The notes under the pieces were generated by a model, which worked only from the letters and a program-made list of their open reading frames with translations, was not told the origin of the DNA and did not search any database. Shown one piece after another: positions 25,801-32,420 of a stretch of DNA of 64,000 nt. Source of the stretch: a marine actinobacterium PHSC20C1. Lineage in GTDB: Bacteria > Actinomycetota > Actinomycetes > Actinomycetales > Microbacteriaceae. Made by a program: the position numbers and the translations under genes. The DNA is taken from contig CH672415.1 in assembly GCA_000153145.1 (NCBI GenBank), positions 2,351,737 to 2,415,736 on the forward strand. The letters run 5' to 3'. Position 1 is the stretch's first letter. Each line of letters opens with the position of its first letter.

Positions 25801-27297
25801 GTCGCGGTGCCCCTTGCGGCGGAGGATGCTTCCTTCACGTTGGATGACACTGAGTCGCGCAGCATTACCGGCATCCCGGTCAATTCGCGATGCGTCGTCA
25901 CAGAAACCGACGCGAAGGGTGCGGACACGACGATCATGACGGCGAGTACGGACTCGACTCACTCTGGATCGAGTGTCGCCGTTGACAACACTGCTCGCAC
26001 GACAACGTTCACGCGGTTGAGCCCGAACAATACCGATGACGACATCACCAACACGACTACAGCCGACAACAGGTTCGACGCTCCAGCCGCGCTCGTTGTC
26101 ACCAAGAAATTGCTCGGTGACGGCTCAGCGCAATTTGGCGAAGATAAGACATTTAGTGTTGCTGTGTTGTGCACGTTCGGAGCGACAACTCAGTACGACG
26201 ACTCGGTGTTGCTGAACGCCGGCAACGCATGGCAGGTCGTTCTCGAGAACATCATTGCCGACTCGGATTGCACGTTCACCGAGTCAAGCCTTCAGGGCGC
26301 TGATGCTGTGGTCATCACTCCGAACGACGGTAGGGATACGACCGTGGGTAAGCTCACAGTTCCTGCGCCGACAGTCGCTGTGCCATCTCCTGTCGTCAAT
26401 ATCGACGTTACTAACTGGTACTTGACGGGCTCAATTGAGGTCACGAAGACCTTCGCAGGCGACACTGGCGCGATTGATAAGTTTGCCCGCAACCCCGTAC
26501 CTGCGATCGAGTTCGAGTTCAGCTTGAGTTGTGTCCGAGACGGAGAACAGGTTGTCATTCCTGGTGGGGCAACCCGCACGGTAACGGCGGCATCGCCGGT
26601 AGCGGACTACTCCGGTCTTGCCTCGGGCGCCGAATGTCTCCTCTCGGAGACTCGCAACGGGGGCGCAAGCATCACGAGAGTCCTGGATGAGCGCTCCGCA
26701 GAGGTAGTCGATGGAGCATTCACTATCGCTGTCGACAACACAGTGTTGTCTGTCGATGATCAGGTTCAGCCGGACCTCTCGGTTGAGAACACCTATCGTT
26801 TCGCTGAAGTTGCTGCGACTAAGCAAGTTATTAACGCCGCGGATGCCGGATCTCGTGCCACTGGTCCTTTTGAACTCACACTCGAGTGCACTCTCGACGG
26901 TAGGAGCATCACCGCTGCGGAGGCTGCTGCGCAGGCAATCTCAAATGGTGATGTAGTGACGTGGACTGAACTCGCCGAGGGAGCGAACTGCACGATCGTA
27001 GAGACGAAAACGGGCGGCGCGACGCAGACGACGACGACAATGACCACGGCTGATCGCAGTACTGGACCCTCAATCGCCGGGACCTCGGTGACGCTTCTTC
27101 CGCTGCGGTGGACCGGCGCAGATGCACCAAACGCGATCACCTTTACGAACTCGTTCCGCCTCGCCTACACCGGCTCGGATTCGGGCCTAGCATCTCGTGT
27201 ACTGCTGCCGCTAGGACTGATCCTGGTTGGCGGACTGTTTCTTGGCTTTGTCGCTGCCAAGCGTCGTGGTCGCCGGGAGACAACCTCGATTCACTAG
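19876..27297 (+). CDS. Giant LAxTG-anchored surface protein with DUF5979 repeats
   Basis: A 2473-residue exported protein. The N-terminus has a long charged n-region and a signal peptide core (ATALLVLAATLIPATAAAA). Residues ~40-1830 form a series of beta-rich DUF11/SpaA-like modules in Thr/Ser/Ala/Asp-rich sequence. From ~1838 there are five tandem DUF5979-type domains, each opening with a (L/V)-x-(V/L)-x-K-x-(V/L) strand (RLEKDVTG, TVSKTVTT, VVTKKLLG, EVTKTFAG, AATKQVIN) and ending in a C-x-(V/I)-x-E-(T/S) strand before an x-N-x-Y-x linker. The C-terminus is LAYTG, a hydrophobic helix and an AKRRGRR tail: a class E sortase signal. It is probably a stalk-like adhesin on peptidoglycan. ATG 19876 is preferred over the TTG just before it. 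No sortase gene is in the window. Confidence 0.85.
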   Translation: MLTRNVQSRARTHAEGRARPLRKSISAATALLVLAATLIPATAAAAFEPAAVRNVKSANATDVGPGDTFNWMIEVGCSVLTDECVDAVLKDEIPAEFILPAPGDILLTPALNASERTITVSGQTVTVAFHQDLTTPAGKKGLTNGTVTVTIPVTVRSDLDYTPTPRTVVNTSEMVAENAPMRSSTASVQLTVPLELATQPTKSFSPATNIAVAGIGTKLTLGGANTSNAAVSSLTIQDPVNPAAAGNIFRTALKLKTLDSATWPAGATSAVVSLWDSSLTTPAWVDAPAVSVGGTLAFPASVDPANAGGVRIAFSSGTSAAIPRAASTSFVLDLENRAGITPATYSNTSQSVVARDTLSANKPVTATYVVTAATSSVSAGKSITPNRMSTVVFGSKDLTKGTVTLTGGNSGSISLASLTISEPSDPTLLDGTNPLAPAHTGGGLIFSGFTNGVVWPAGATAANITYYFADGTSSALPATSPGLPASGSMKRVTGFSVTFTGTMAQGVSATVPFSISSNPLQVSPNLSVLYTNQISVTAVDKYSQNVGPKYASDTVTVLAEQVNLETSKSLSRGSVRASSGQSTTATLTTHVLDYPNSTRALDHIEMTDPSAGTGLTDWYTYFNATRLVVTPVPGDATLTISYRDSAGTYTPLTVLGPGIQNYDIPSAIRGNIYGLKLDWDSTTGFQPDQTLVANVEYALRSTLRDTATPLPNAAAELENCSASSGTSGGGAAALSSNNAVSDPCPKVTLVPYDSSGSGGSANLLDKKFINTNNTNNQDVMNTRNGESTRARLSWSTDGYTGVNQMVVYDGAVDSSGNPDPAAWTKGMYDAYNLTQIPRISSIDALVKYDKVAIEFFSTSSSTWTTISGYCTLAAPCDGGTAATRTLTTAQQADFVAVRFTFTEGANRPGLAPAPGSGVADSIGNSRNIDLVFQMRDSLRSNAASPVVDGYRYNADVTTATPPAIAHSVVRNDAWSQATLTEGGPLTDRASDTLELRDPPLAVSANKTWTGGPIPIPDSSVTAQPSSRVTLTAINQTAAKVDSLTVSEPNTSVATPNDSPFEDWDLTRFQSVTHPSGATGLTVTIIRSTGGNLTASGSNLVTVTSTITGWSAAQLANTTAFTFAYTGQIKASNGTATIVFDLGLRADKRSGGAIVAGTDYNSTEATVADTRWDSASPVTNPTFQNATLSARKGANIALVASTIGVSTTKTFGKTSETEPDRSIFPLTLDATPSGSERVQSLTITDDRATFWNAFNFTGVAAGTPVLPVFSPTSSGSATVIQVEACISGTWTASNVAGTPSSGCVERGGSWTGAGTWKTAAQAQANFLPSGVTANQVEGLRITVKRLDDSQWENPQAPKVSIPILVQRRVDLRTGDPVRTDLPVNSASPGEASPGVTTNSLRAEVLGIWGKTATANNSATYVFTHATTGVQVQKRPTGVKAPGRVFDYTLSVTNTGNWPILNPVITDYLPSDSTGAQLIFDPDKPWTYKYALTGSAPASPNGTALPSGTSGPTADATSDAYGPTQIKFTFPVGSVLEVGQNYVITVPMMFRPGLINDTLVTNRFGIRGDRAFDTCTAPAGFSASYDVPSGECSTSTTVRPSEQAALRALMTVKANLDTDFPNDQGFIGGTNADCTAAKSSAGFSRLPCIPVTLPGQSETWRLTAQNTGTTNMPRLVLSTRLPDVSDKTILDGFLRESRWTAGFADEITANIGIPGAVITTYYTTAASPCKAVLQTPSNASACGSDPATGWAVWIAGALADPTVVTGLQFVIDFPSASLFKPADVVTIDIVTRTAALSATPGANTTAKNSLSASAITRTGATDTPVTALDYSVVAVALATGGLRLEKDVTGPAASFIPNGQTFTGKLVCTSLTETIERDYTMTIDTTTVPATVPVVTFNDLPGGAECTVTETGASGQSSYTATTVTIDPRITDPARYPMVTLTNDYQLAGLTVSKTVTTTATVIPTGFAFTVSCTFLGVAVPLAAEDASFTLDDTESRSITGIPVNSRCVVTETDAKGADTTIMTASTDSTHSGSSVAVDNTARTTTFTRLSPNNTDDDITNTTTADNRFDAPAALVVTKKLLGDGSAQFGEDKTFSVAVLCTFGATTQYDDSVLLNAGNAWQVVLENIIADSDCTFTESSLQGADAVVITPNDGRDTTVGKLTVPAPTVAVPSPVVNIDVTNWYLTGSIEVTKTFAGDTGAIDKFARNPVPAIEFEFSLSCVRDGEQVVIPGGATRTVTAASPVADYSGLASGAECLLSETRNGGASITRVLDERSAEVVDGAFTIAVDNTVLSVDDQVQPDLSVENTYRFAEVAATKQVINAADAGSRATGPFELTLECTLDGRSITAAEAAAQAISNGDVVTWTELAEGANCTIVETKTGGATQTTTTMTTADRSTGPSIAGTSVTLLPLRWTGADAPNAITFTNSFRLAYTGSDSGLASRVLLPLGLILVGGLFLGFVAAKRRGRRETTSIH

Positions 27298-27304
27298 CGT
27301 CAGC

Positions 27305-27349
27305 GCTACAGATCGCTTCGTGCCTGCGAGGTGCGGGGCGATCTGTAGC
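27305..27349 (+). terminator. Hairpin after surface protein gene
   Basis: GCTACAGATCGC (27305-27316) and GCGATCTGTAGC (27338-27349) form a perfect 12-bp stem with a 21-nt loop, starting 8 nt after the stop codon. No U-run follows, so it is either a non-canonical actinobacterial terminator or a 3'-stabilising hairpin. Confidence 0.6.
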
Positions 27350-27443
27350 CAGGCAGATTCCGATGACTTCCTTGGGAATGTCAGTGGTTGCGATTACGTT
27401 TTAAAGAAAGTACGGCGACACGCCGAGACACTACATCTTGTGT

Positions 27444-27474
27444 AATGACATGGGTGTCATTCCCCGTATATAGT
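27444..27474 (+). promoter_or_regulatory. Candidate promoter and operator of the 27-codon gene
   Basis: AATGACA-TGGG-TGTCATT (27444-27461) is a perfect inverted repeat. Inside its left arm, ATGACA (27445-27450) can serve as -35 with TATAGT (27469-27474) as -10 at 18 nt. Transcription would begin near 27481, giving a leader of about 48 nt. The operator overlapping the -35 suggests repression by an unknown factor. Confidence 0.5.
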
Positions 27475-27528
27475 GATAACTCCAACAACCCGTTGGTAAA
27501 CTTCGAGAAGACTTTAAGGAGGATCGAT

Positions 27529-27612
27529 ATGGACAACGACAACGACAACGTTGGCGGATACGCAATTCCCGTCGACCCAATGGATCTTCTGCAGTGCGAC
27601 AGCTGCCAGTAA
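27529..27612 (+). CDS. 27-residue Cys-containing peptide of unknown function
   Basis: A small gene with a near-perfect Shine-Dalgarno (AAGGAGG at 27516-27522, 6 nt from ATG). The product begins MDNDNDNVGGYAIPVDP and ends MDLLQCDSCQ. It is acidic, has no membrane or signal segment, and has both cysteines in a C-x-x-C next to the C-terminus. It sits alone in a 460-nt space with its own candidate promoter/operator upstream and a hairpin terminator downstream, and is bounded by the surface protein and the MaoC genes. An Asn/Asp leader-like N-terminus with a short Cys-rich end is what a ribosomally made, modified peptide precursor could look like, but no modifying enzyme is adjacent; a metal-binding or redox mini-protein is equally possible. 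I do not recognise a family. Confidence 0.7.
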   Translation: MDNDNDNVGGYAIPVDPMDLLQCDSCQ

Positions 27613-27644
27613 ACACTTACTGAGCTCGCACCTCACAGGATTCC

Positions 27645-27680
27645 TGAAGCCCCGGCAGACCACTGGTCACCGGGGCTTCA
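27645..27680 (+). terminator. Terminator hairpin after the 27-codon gene
   Basis: TGAAGCCCCGG (27645-27655) pairs perfectly with CCGGGGCTTCA (27670-27680). The 14-nt loop holds a further GACC/GGTC pairing. It begins 32 nt after the stop codon. Only a weak U-tract follows. Confidence 0.7.
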
Positions 27681-27759
27681 CCCGTTAACTGACTCGTTGC
27701 GCTAAGCGCGCACAACATCCGCGACCCCCGCGCCCTCAACATTGCCTAAGCTGGTAACC

Positions 27760-28206
27760 GTGCCAGTGAATCCAGAACTACAAGGCCGGGTCTTCCCGCC
27801 AACAACCCCCTACCTTGTCGGGCGTGAAAAAGTGCGCGAGTTCGCTCGCGCCGTCTTTGCTAAAAGCCCCCACAACCACGATCCCGAAGCGGCCAGAGCT
27901 GCCGGGTACGCCGACGTTGTGGCCCCGCCCACCTTCGCCGTCGTCATCCAAGAAGCAGGTCTCGCCCTCCTCCTTGCCGCGCCAGATACTGGAATCGACT
28001 TCTCGCGCATCGTGCACGGAGAACAAAAGTTCAGCTACACGCGACCCATCGTCGCTGGAGACGAACTCACCGCCATCCTCACAGTCACGAGCATCAAATC
28101 ACTCGGTGGCAACGACATGATCACCGCCGAAACCTCCATCACTGACAGCAACGGCGACCACGTCGTTACCGCAACCTCCGTACTCGTCATGAGAGGCACC
28201 GAATGA
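27760..28206 (+). CDS. MaoC-like dehydratase, HadA type (FAS1-like N-terminal domain)
   Basis: Beginning at the GTG at 27760 (protein PVNPELQGRVFPPTTPYLVGR), the 148-residue product is colinear with actinobacterial HadA-like proteins: GREKVREFARAV near the N-terminus and VVAPPTFAVVIQEAG in the middle. It has the hot-dog fold but lacks the hydratase-2 catalytic motif, as expected for the non-catalytic partner of a HadAB-type (3R)-hydroxyacyl dehydratase. An in-frame TTG at 27742 is less likely. TAAGCT ends 7 nt before the GTG, so the transcript may be leaderless. The gene overlaps the next one by 4 nt (ATGA). Confidence 0.85.
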   Translation: MPVNPELQGRVFPPTTPYLVGREKVREFARAVFAKSPHNHDPEAARAAGYADVVAPPTFAVVIQEAGLALLLAAPDTGIDFSRIVHGEQKFSYTRPIVAGDELTAILTVTSIKSLGGNDMITAETSITDSNGDHVVTATSVLVMRGTE

Positions 28207-28610
28207 GCGACCTCGTCGTCGGTCAAGAACTAATCACCGGCAATGTCACCCTCACCCGCTTCTCCCTCGTGCGCTACGCGGGAGCATCCGGAGACTTCAA
28301 CCCCATTCACTACCGGGATGACGTCGCAGCATCCGTTGGGCTTCCCGGCGTTCTCGCTCACGGAATGCTCACCATGGGCCTCGCCGTACAGCCCGTCATC
28401 GACTGGATGGACGGCCGCGGCGAAGTCGTCGAATACGGCGTTCGGTTCACTCGCCCCGTCGTCGTAGACGGCAATGGCGGAATCACCGTTAATGTCACCG
28501 CAAAAGTTGGCGCCATCGAAGAAGACGTGACTCGAATCGATCTCACCGTCAGCGCCGCCAATCAGACCGTCCTCGGCAAAGCGCAAGTAAGGGTCAAGCT
28601 CCACCAATGA
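28203..28610 (+). CDS. MaoC-like dehydratase, HadB type (catalytic subunit)
   Basis: A 135-residue hot-dog fold protein with the full hydratase-2 motif: GDFNPIHYRDDVAASVGLPGVLAHGM (about residues 28-53), giving the catalytic Asp and His. It should form a heterodimer with the product of the preceding gene, which overlaps by ATGA, and dehydrate (3R)-hydroxyacyl thioesters; in mycobacteria HadAB does this in fatty-acid synthase II. In Microbacteriaceae without mycolates the physiological acyl chain is not known. It also overlaps murB by ATGA, so all three genes are translationally coupled. Confidence 0.88.
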   Translation: MSDLVVGQELITGNVTLTRFSLVRYAGASGDFNPIHYRDDVAASVGLPGVLAHGMLTMGLAVQPVIDWMDGRGEVVEYGVRFTRPVVVDGNGGITVNVTAKVGAIEEDVTRIDLTVSAANQTVLGKAQVRVKLHQ

Positions 28611-29758
28611 CCGCCAGCGCCCCCAGCGACACACCAGTGCCTGCCGACAGCACAACGCCTGCTGAAAGCACGCTTCTCGCCGACCTCACCACAATTCGAG
28701 TCGGCGGGCCAGCACACACTCTGGTGCACCCCACCACTGAGGAAGAACTTCTCGAGAACGTGCGTGCGGTCTGGAAGCGCGGTGATGATTGGCTGCTCAT
28801 CGGGGGCGGCTCAAACATGGTGATCAGCGATGACGGCTACGACGGCACCGTCATCCACATCGCCACCCGCGGCATCCAAGTTGTCTCTCAAGACGAAACC
28901 TCACTCAGCATCCGCGTACAAGCAGGCGAATCGTGGGATGGACTCGTCGCCCGCCTTGTCGCCCGCGGCTGGGCTGGAATCGAAGCACTCAGCGGCATCC
29001 CCGGCTCCGTTGGGGCGGCCCCCATCCAAAACATTGGTGCCTACGGTCAAGAAATCGCCAGCGCCCTCGACGGAATCGACTTCCTCGACTATTCGAGCGG
29101 TGAACTCGTACATCTCAGCACAGCAGAACTCGAACTCGGCTATCGCAGCTCCGTCATCAAGAGCGGTCGCGCCGGGCTCGTCATCGCTGTGCATCTCACA
29201 CTCACCGCATCACCGACGAGCAGCGTTCAGTACCAACAACTTGCTACAGCACTCGGCGTCAATGTCGGCGACGAGGTGCCCGTGCAACAAGTGCGCGACA
29301 CTGTGCTCGCACTCCGCGCATCCAAAGCAATGGTGCTCGACCCCAACGAACCAGACTCCGCCAGCTGCGGCTCGTTCTTCACCAACCCGATCGTGCCAGA
29401 ACACATCGCCAGAGCACTCCCAGCGGATGCTCCACGCTGGGTCATCGACGAAGAACCCGCCATCGACGTTGCGGTTCCCCTCGGAGAGACACCCGCACTG
29501 CCTCCAGCGCCGAAATCGCACAAAGTGAAGTTGAGCGCGGCCTGGCTCATAGAGAACTCCGGGGTCAAGAAAGGCTTCCGGCTGCCTGGGTCACGAGCAG
29601 CAGTGTCGTCGAAGCACAGCCTCGCAATTGTGAATCGCACCGGAGCGAGTGCTGCCGAAGTGTCAGAACTTGCCCGCTACATTGGTGCACGTGTGCTGGG
29701 GGAGTACGGCATCCACTTGCAGCCAGAACCCGTCGGCGTTGGCGTTGAACTGAGCTAG
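28607..29758 (+). CDS. murB: UDP-N-acetylmuramate dehydrogenase
   Basis: A 383-residue FAD enzyme reducing UDP-GlcNAc-enolpyruvate to UDP-MurNAc in peptidoglycan synthesis. The family marks are in order: TTIRVGGPAHTLVHP and LLIGGGSNMVISDDGYDG (FAD-binding N-domain), IEALSGIPGSVGAAPIQNIGAYGQE, GYRSSVIKS, the catalytic-serine motif SCGSFFTNP, and the C-terminal SAAWLIENSGVKKGFRL with the SSKHSLAIVN segment. It is translationally coupled to the HadAB-like pair, an order often seen in Micrococcales. Cytosolic and presumably essential. Confidence 0.96.
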   Translation: MTASAPSDTPVPADSTTPAESTLLADLTTIRVGGPAHTLVHPTTEEELLENVRAVWKRGDDWLLIGGGSNMVISDDGYDGTVIHIATRGIQVVSQDETSLSIRVQAGESWDGLVARLVARGWAGIEALSGIPGSVGAAPIQNIGAYGQEIASALDGIDFLDYSSGELVHLSTAELELGYRSSVIKSGRAGLVIAVHLTLTASPTSSVQYQQLATALGVNVGDEVPVQQVRDTVLALRASKAMVLDPNEPDSASCGSFFTNPIVPEHIARALPADAPRWVIDEEPAIDVAVPLGETPALPPAPKSHKVKLSAAWLIENSGVKKGFRLPGSRAAVSSKHSLAIVNRTGASAAEVSELARYIGARVLGEYGIHLQPEPVGVGVELS

Positions 29759-29769
29759 CGCGGTGCGAG

Positions 29770-30399
29770 CTAGTTGCGGTCCGCTAGCAACCCCAACTCC
29801 ATAGCCTTCGTGACTGCTCGTGTGCGGTCCTTCACGTCAAGCTTCTCGAAGACATGGATGAGGTGCGTTTTCACGGTCGCCTCACTCACGAACAGGGCGG
29901 CGGCAATCGCACGGTTACTGTTGCCCTCGGCCACGAGAGCGAGCACTTGAGTTTCGCGTTCGCTCAGCGCAACCCGGGCAGGTTCGCGCATGCGTTTCAC
30001 CAGCAGTGCAGCGATCGAGGGAGCCAGAGCGACCTCGCCACGCGCCACCGAACGTAGTCCAGCCAGGATCTCATCCTGCGGTGCCGCCTTCAACAGGTAG
30101 CCGCTTGCGCCGGCCTCAATTGCGGTCAAGATGTTCTCATCTGACTCATACGTGGTCAGAATGAGGACGCGAACGTCGGGGCGGGCCGCGACAATTTGCG
30201 CGGTGGCTTGTGCGCCATCGACACCGGGCATGCGCAAATCCATCAACACAACGTCGGGGGAGAGCCGGGTGGCGATGGCAACCGCCTCAGCACCATCACC
30301 GGCCTCTCCAACGACATCGATGTCATCCGCCGAACTCAGCAGCCCAACTATCCCGCTGCGCACGACGGGGTGATCGTCGGCAACAACAACACGAATCAT
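29770..30399 (-). CDS. NarL/LuxR-type response regulator
   Basis: The 209-residue protein has an N-terminal receiver (acidic pocket D8/D9, phospho-acceptor D54 in VLMDLRMPG, T82/T83, and K104 in YLLKAAPQDE) and a C-terminal LuxR HTH (LSERETQVLALVAEGNSNRAIAAALFVSEATVKTHL in outline, residues ~144-180). Its ATG overlaps the stop of the histidine kinase gene (4 nt), so the two form a cognate pair. The pair follows an ABC-2 exporter in the same operon, the arrangement of LiaRS/DesKR-like envelope-stress modules in actinobacteria. Regulation of the exporter is inference. Confidence 0.92.
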   Translation of the reverse strand: MIRVVVADDHPVVRSGIVGLLSSADDIDVVGEAGDGAEAVAIATRLSPDVVLMDLRMPGVDGAQATAQIVAARPDVRVLILTTYESDENILTAIEAGASGYLLKAAPQDEILAGLRSVARGEVALAPSIAALLVKRMREPARVALSERETQVLALVAEGNSNRAIAAALFVSEATVKTHLIHVFEKLDVKDRTRAVTKAMELGLLADRN

Positions 30400-31547
30400 G
30401 AGGATGCTCCTAGCGGGATCGTGGCGCGCACTGTCGTGCCCGCGGGGGAACTGTCGACGTCGAGCCGACCATGTGCGAGCGCTAACCGTTCGCTCATGCC
30501 GTCAAGTCCAAAGCCGGTGCGAGCCTGCGCAGTATCAAAGCCACTGCCGTCATCTGCCACTGACAGGGTCACGACTCCGTTGACCGATGTCACCTCAATT
30601 GTTGCGTGGGAAGCGTTTGCGTGTTTGCGAACGTTCGCGAGTGCCTCTTGAGCGCACCGCAACATCACCACTTCTGCCTCGCGTGCAATAGTGGGCAGCT
30701 GCGAAGCATTCACAGTCACATGAACTTGGGTTTCTCGGCTGTAACGTTCGGCCAGCCGTTCCAGGGCGGCAGAAATGCCATCACTTGTGAGACCGACAGG
30801 GGCGGATGACGCGACAAGCGCCCGAGCCTCCGCTAGCGCTGTGCGAGCGCTCTCCTCAATCAGCTCAAGCTGGTCGGCAGCGGTGGCAGCGTTGTTGGTT
30901 TCGAGTTCGCGCCGTGCACGCTGTGCGATGAGCACCAACCCCGTGAGGTCTTGGGCGATGGTGTCGTGGATTTCGCGGGCCAGCCGTTCGCGCTCGCTTG
31001 CGACGCCGGCATCCCTGCTCACTGTTGCTAGCTCATCTCGAGTGGCACGGAGCTCATTGACGAGGTTCTGCCGTTGCTCACTGAGGCGAGAAATTTGGGT
31101 GATCCAGAGGCCGAGAGCGAGGCTGAAGAGCAGCGAGAGGCCAACAATGGCAACAGTTTCGGCGATGGCGTCAGAGCCTGTGCCGAGGAAGACGATGAAC
31201 CCAATTCCCACTGCCAGTGCTACAGCAATGTTGCCGATGATGGCGTTGCGGGTGCGGCGAATGATGGTCCAGACGAGTGGGTAGGCGATTGCCTGCAGGG
31301 TTGCCATGCTGGGCAGGAAGGCGACGCCAACACCCAGGGTGACAACGAGCGCGCCGATAAAGATCGCTGCGGCTGCGGTGTTGCCGAAGGCACGAATTCC
31401 CACGGTGAACCAGGCCACGAGGAAGAAGCCCAGGGCGGCACCTGCGCCCAGTTGGTTTGCGGGGGCGGCACCTGAGGCTACGACGAGCACTGCCATGACC
31501 GCCGTGGTGACAATGACGGCGATACTCATCCAACGGACGTAGAACAT
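30396..31547 (-). CDS. Sensor histidine kinase (NarL partner, HisKA_3)
   Basis: The 383-residue protein has about six membrane helices in the first 160 residues with very short loops, so it senses within the membrane. A linker coiled coil (SRLSEQRQNLVNELRATRDELATVS in outline) precedes the HisKA_3 dimerisation helix with the phospho-His in LAREIHDTIAQDL. The ATPase domain follows (AQEALANVRKHANA as N-box, VADDGSGFD, GFGLDGMSERL). It is co-transcribed with the response regulator (4-nt overlap) and lies one base before the ABC permease gene. Confidence 0.92.
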   Translation of the reverse strand: MFYVRWMSIAVIVTTAVMAVLVVASGAAPANQLGAGAALGFFLVAWFTVGIRAFGNTAAAAIFIGALVVTLGVGVAFLPSMATLQAIAYPLVWTIIRRTRNAIIGNIAVALAVGIGFIVFLGTGSDAIAETVAIVGLSLLFSLALGLWITQISRLSEQRQNLVNELRATRDELATVSRDAGVASERERLAREIHDTIAQDLTGLVLIAQRARRELETNNAATAADQLELIEESARTALAEARALVASSAPVGLTSDGISAALERLAERYSRETQVHVTVNASQLPTIAREAEVVMLRCAQEALANVRKHANASHATIEVTSVNGVVTLSVADDGSGFDTAQARTGFGLDGMSERLALAHGRLDVDSSPAGTTVRATIPLGASS

Positions 31548-32420
31548 TTAGCTATCCTTGCGGATCCAGCGGAAGGTGATGCGCGTCACGATGAGTCCGA
31601 CTACGAGCCAGAGTCCGGTCGCAATGGCAACACCGGGAAGGTTCCAGCTCTCTGATTGCTCGAGTACTTCGAAGCTGGCAGGCAGGAACACTTCGCGCAT
31701 TCCCTGCGCCATCCACTTGAGGGGGAAGGCGCTGGCGAAGTTCTGCAACCACGTCGGAAGCATTGAGAAGCCGAGGTAGACACCGGAAATGAACTGCAGC
31801 ACGAGGGCGATGGGAATCACGACGGCGGTTGCACTCTTTCCGGAGCGGGGGAGGGCGCTCAACGCTATTCCCAGCACGGCGGATGTCGTAACACCGAGCA
31901 CGAAGACCCAAGCGAAGGTCAGCCACTTGCTTGGTTCGCTTGGTAGCTCAACACCGAACGCGACGCCCGCAACGAGTAGCACGAGGGTTGCTTGCAGTAC
32001 GCCGGTCACGAACACCTGACCAATTTTGCCGATGAAGTAGCTCATCACCGGAAGCGGGGTGCCGGCGAATCGTTTGAGGGTGCCGTCGCTGCGTTCCATA
32101 GCGATATCAATGGCCATGTTCTGGAGGCCACTGAGAAGGAGTCCGGCGGCGAGCATGCCTGGCAGGTAGAAGGCTGCTGCGGTCAGCGGTTCTGCTTCGG
32201 TGCCAAAGTTTTGTTCGCTGAAGGCGACCGCGAAGATCGTGAGCATGACAACGGGAAAGAGGAAGGTGAAGAACACCGAGTCGCCCTGGCGGAAGTAGGC
32301 GCGCACTTCATATTTGGTGCGGCTGAGGCCGAGCGTCAGATTGCGGCCCAAGCGTGAACCGACACTGCTTTTCGTGATCGGGGCAAGCGCCGCTGTGGGG
32401 GTTGATGTTGTGGTGCTCAT
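31548..32420 (-). CDS. ABC-2 type exporter permease
   Basis: A 290-residue membrane protein with six predicted helices, of the ABC-2 (DrrB/NodJ-like) family. After a Ser/Thr-rich cytoplasmic start it shows EVRAYFRQGDSVFFTFLFPVVMLTIFAVAFS, then AMERSDGTLKRFAGTPLPVMSYFIGKI with the intracellular coupling helix, and the C-terminal FPLKWMAQGMREVFLP. It pairs with the ATP-binding protein upstream (4-nt overlap) to form a drug or lipid exporter. The operon continues into a sensor kinase and response regulator. Confidence 0.9.
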   Translation of the reverse strand: MSTTTSTPTAALAPITKSSVGSRLGRNLTLGLSRTKYEVRAYFRQGDSVFFTFLFPVVMLTIFAVAFSEQNFGTEAEPLTAAAFYLPGMLAAGLLLSGLQNMAIDIAMERSDGTLKRFAGTPLPVMSYFIGKIGQVFVTGVLQATLVLLVAGVAFGVELPSEPSKWLTFAWVFVLGVTTSAVLGIALSALPRSGKSATAVVIPIALVLQFISGVYLGFSMLPTWLQNFASAFPLKWMAQGMREVFLPASFEVLEQSESWNLPGVAIATGLWLVVGLIVTRITFRWIRKDS

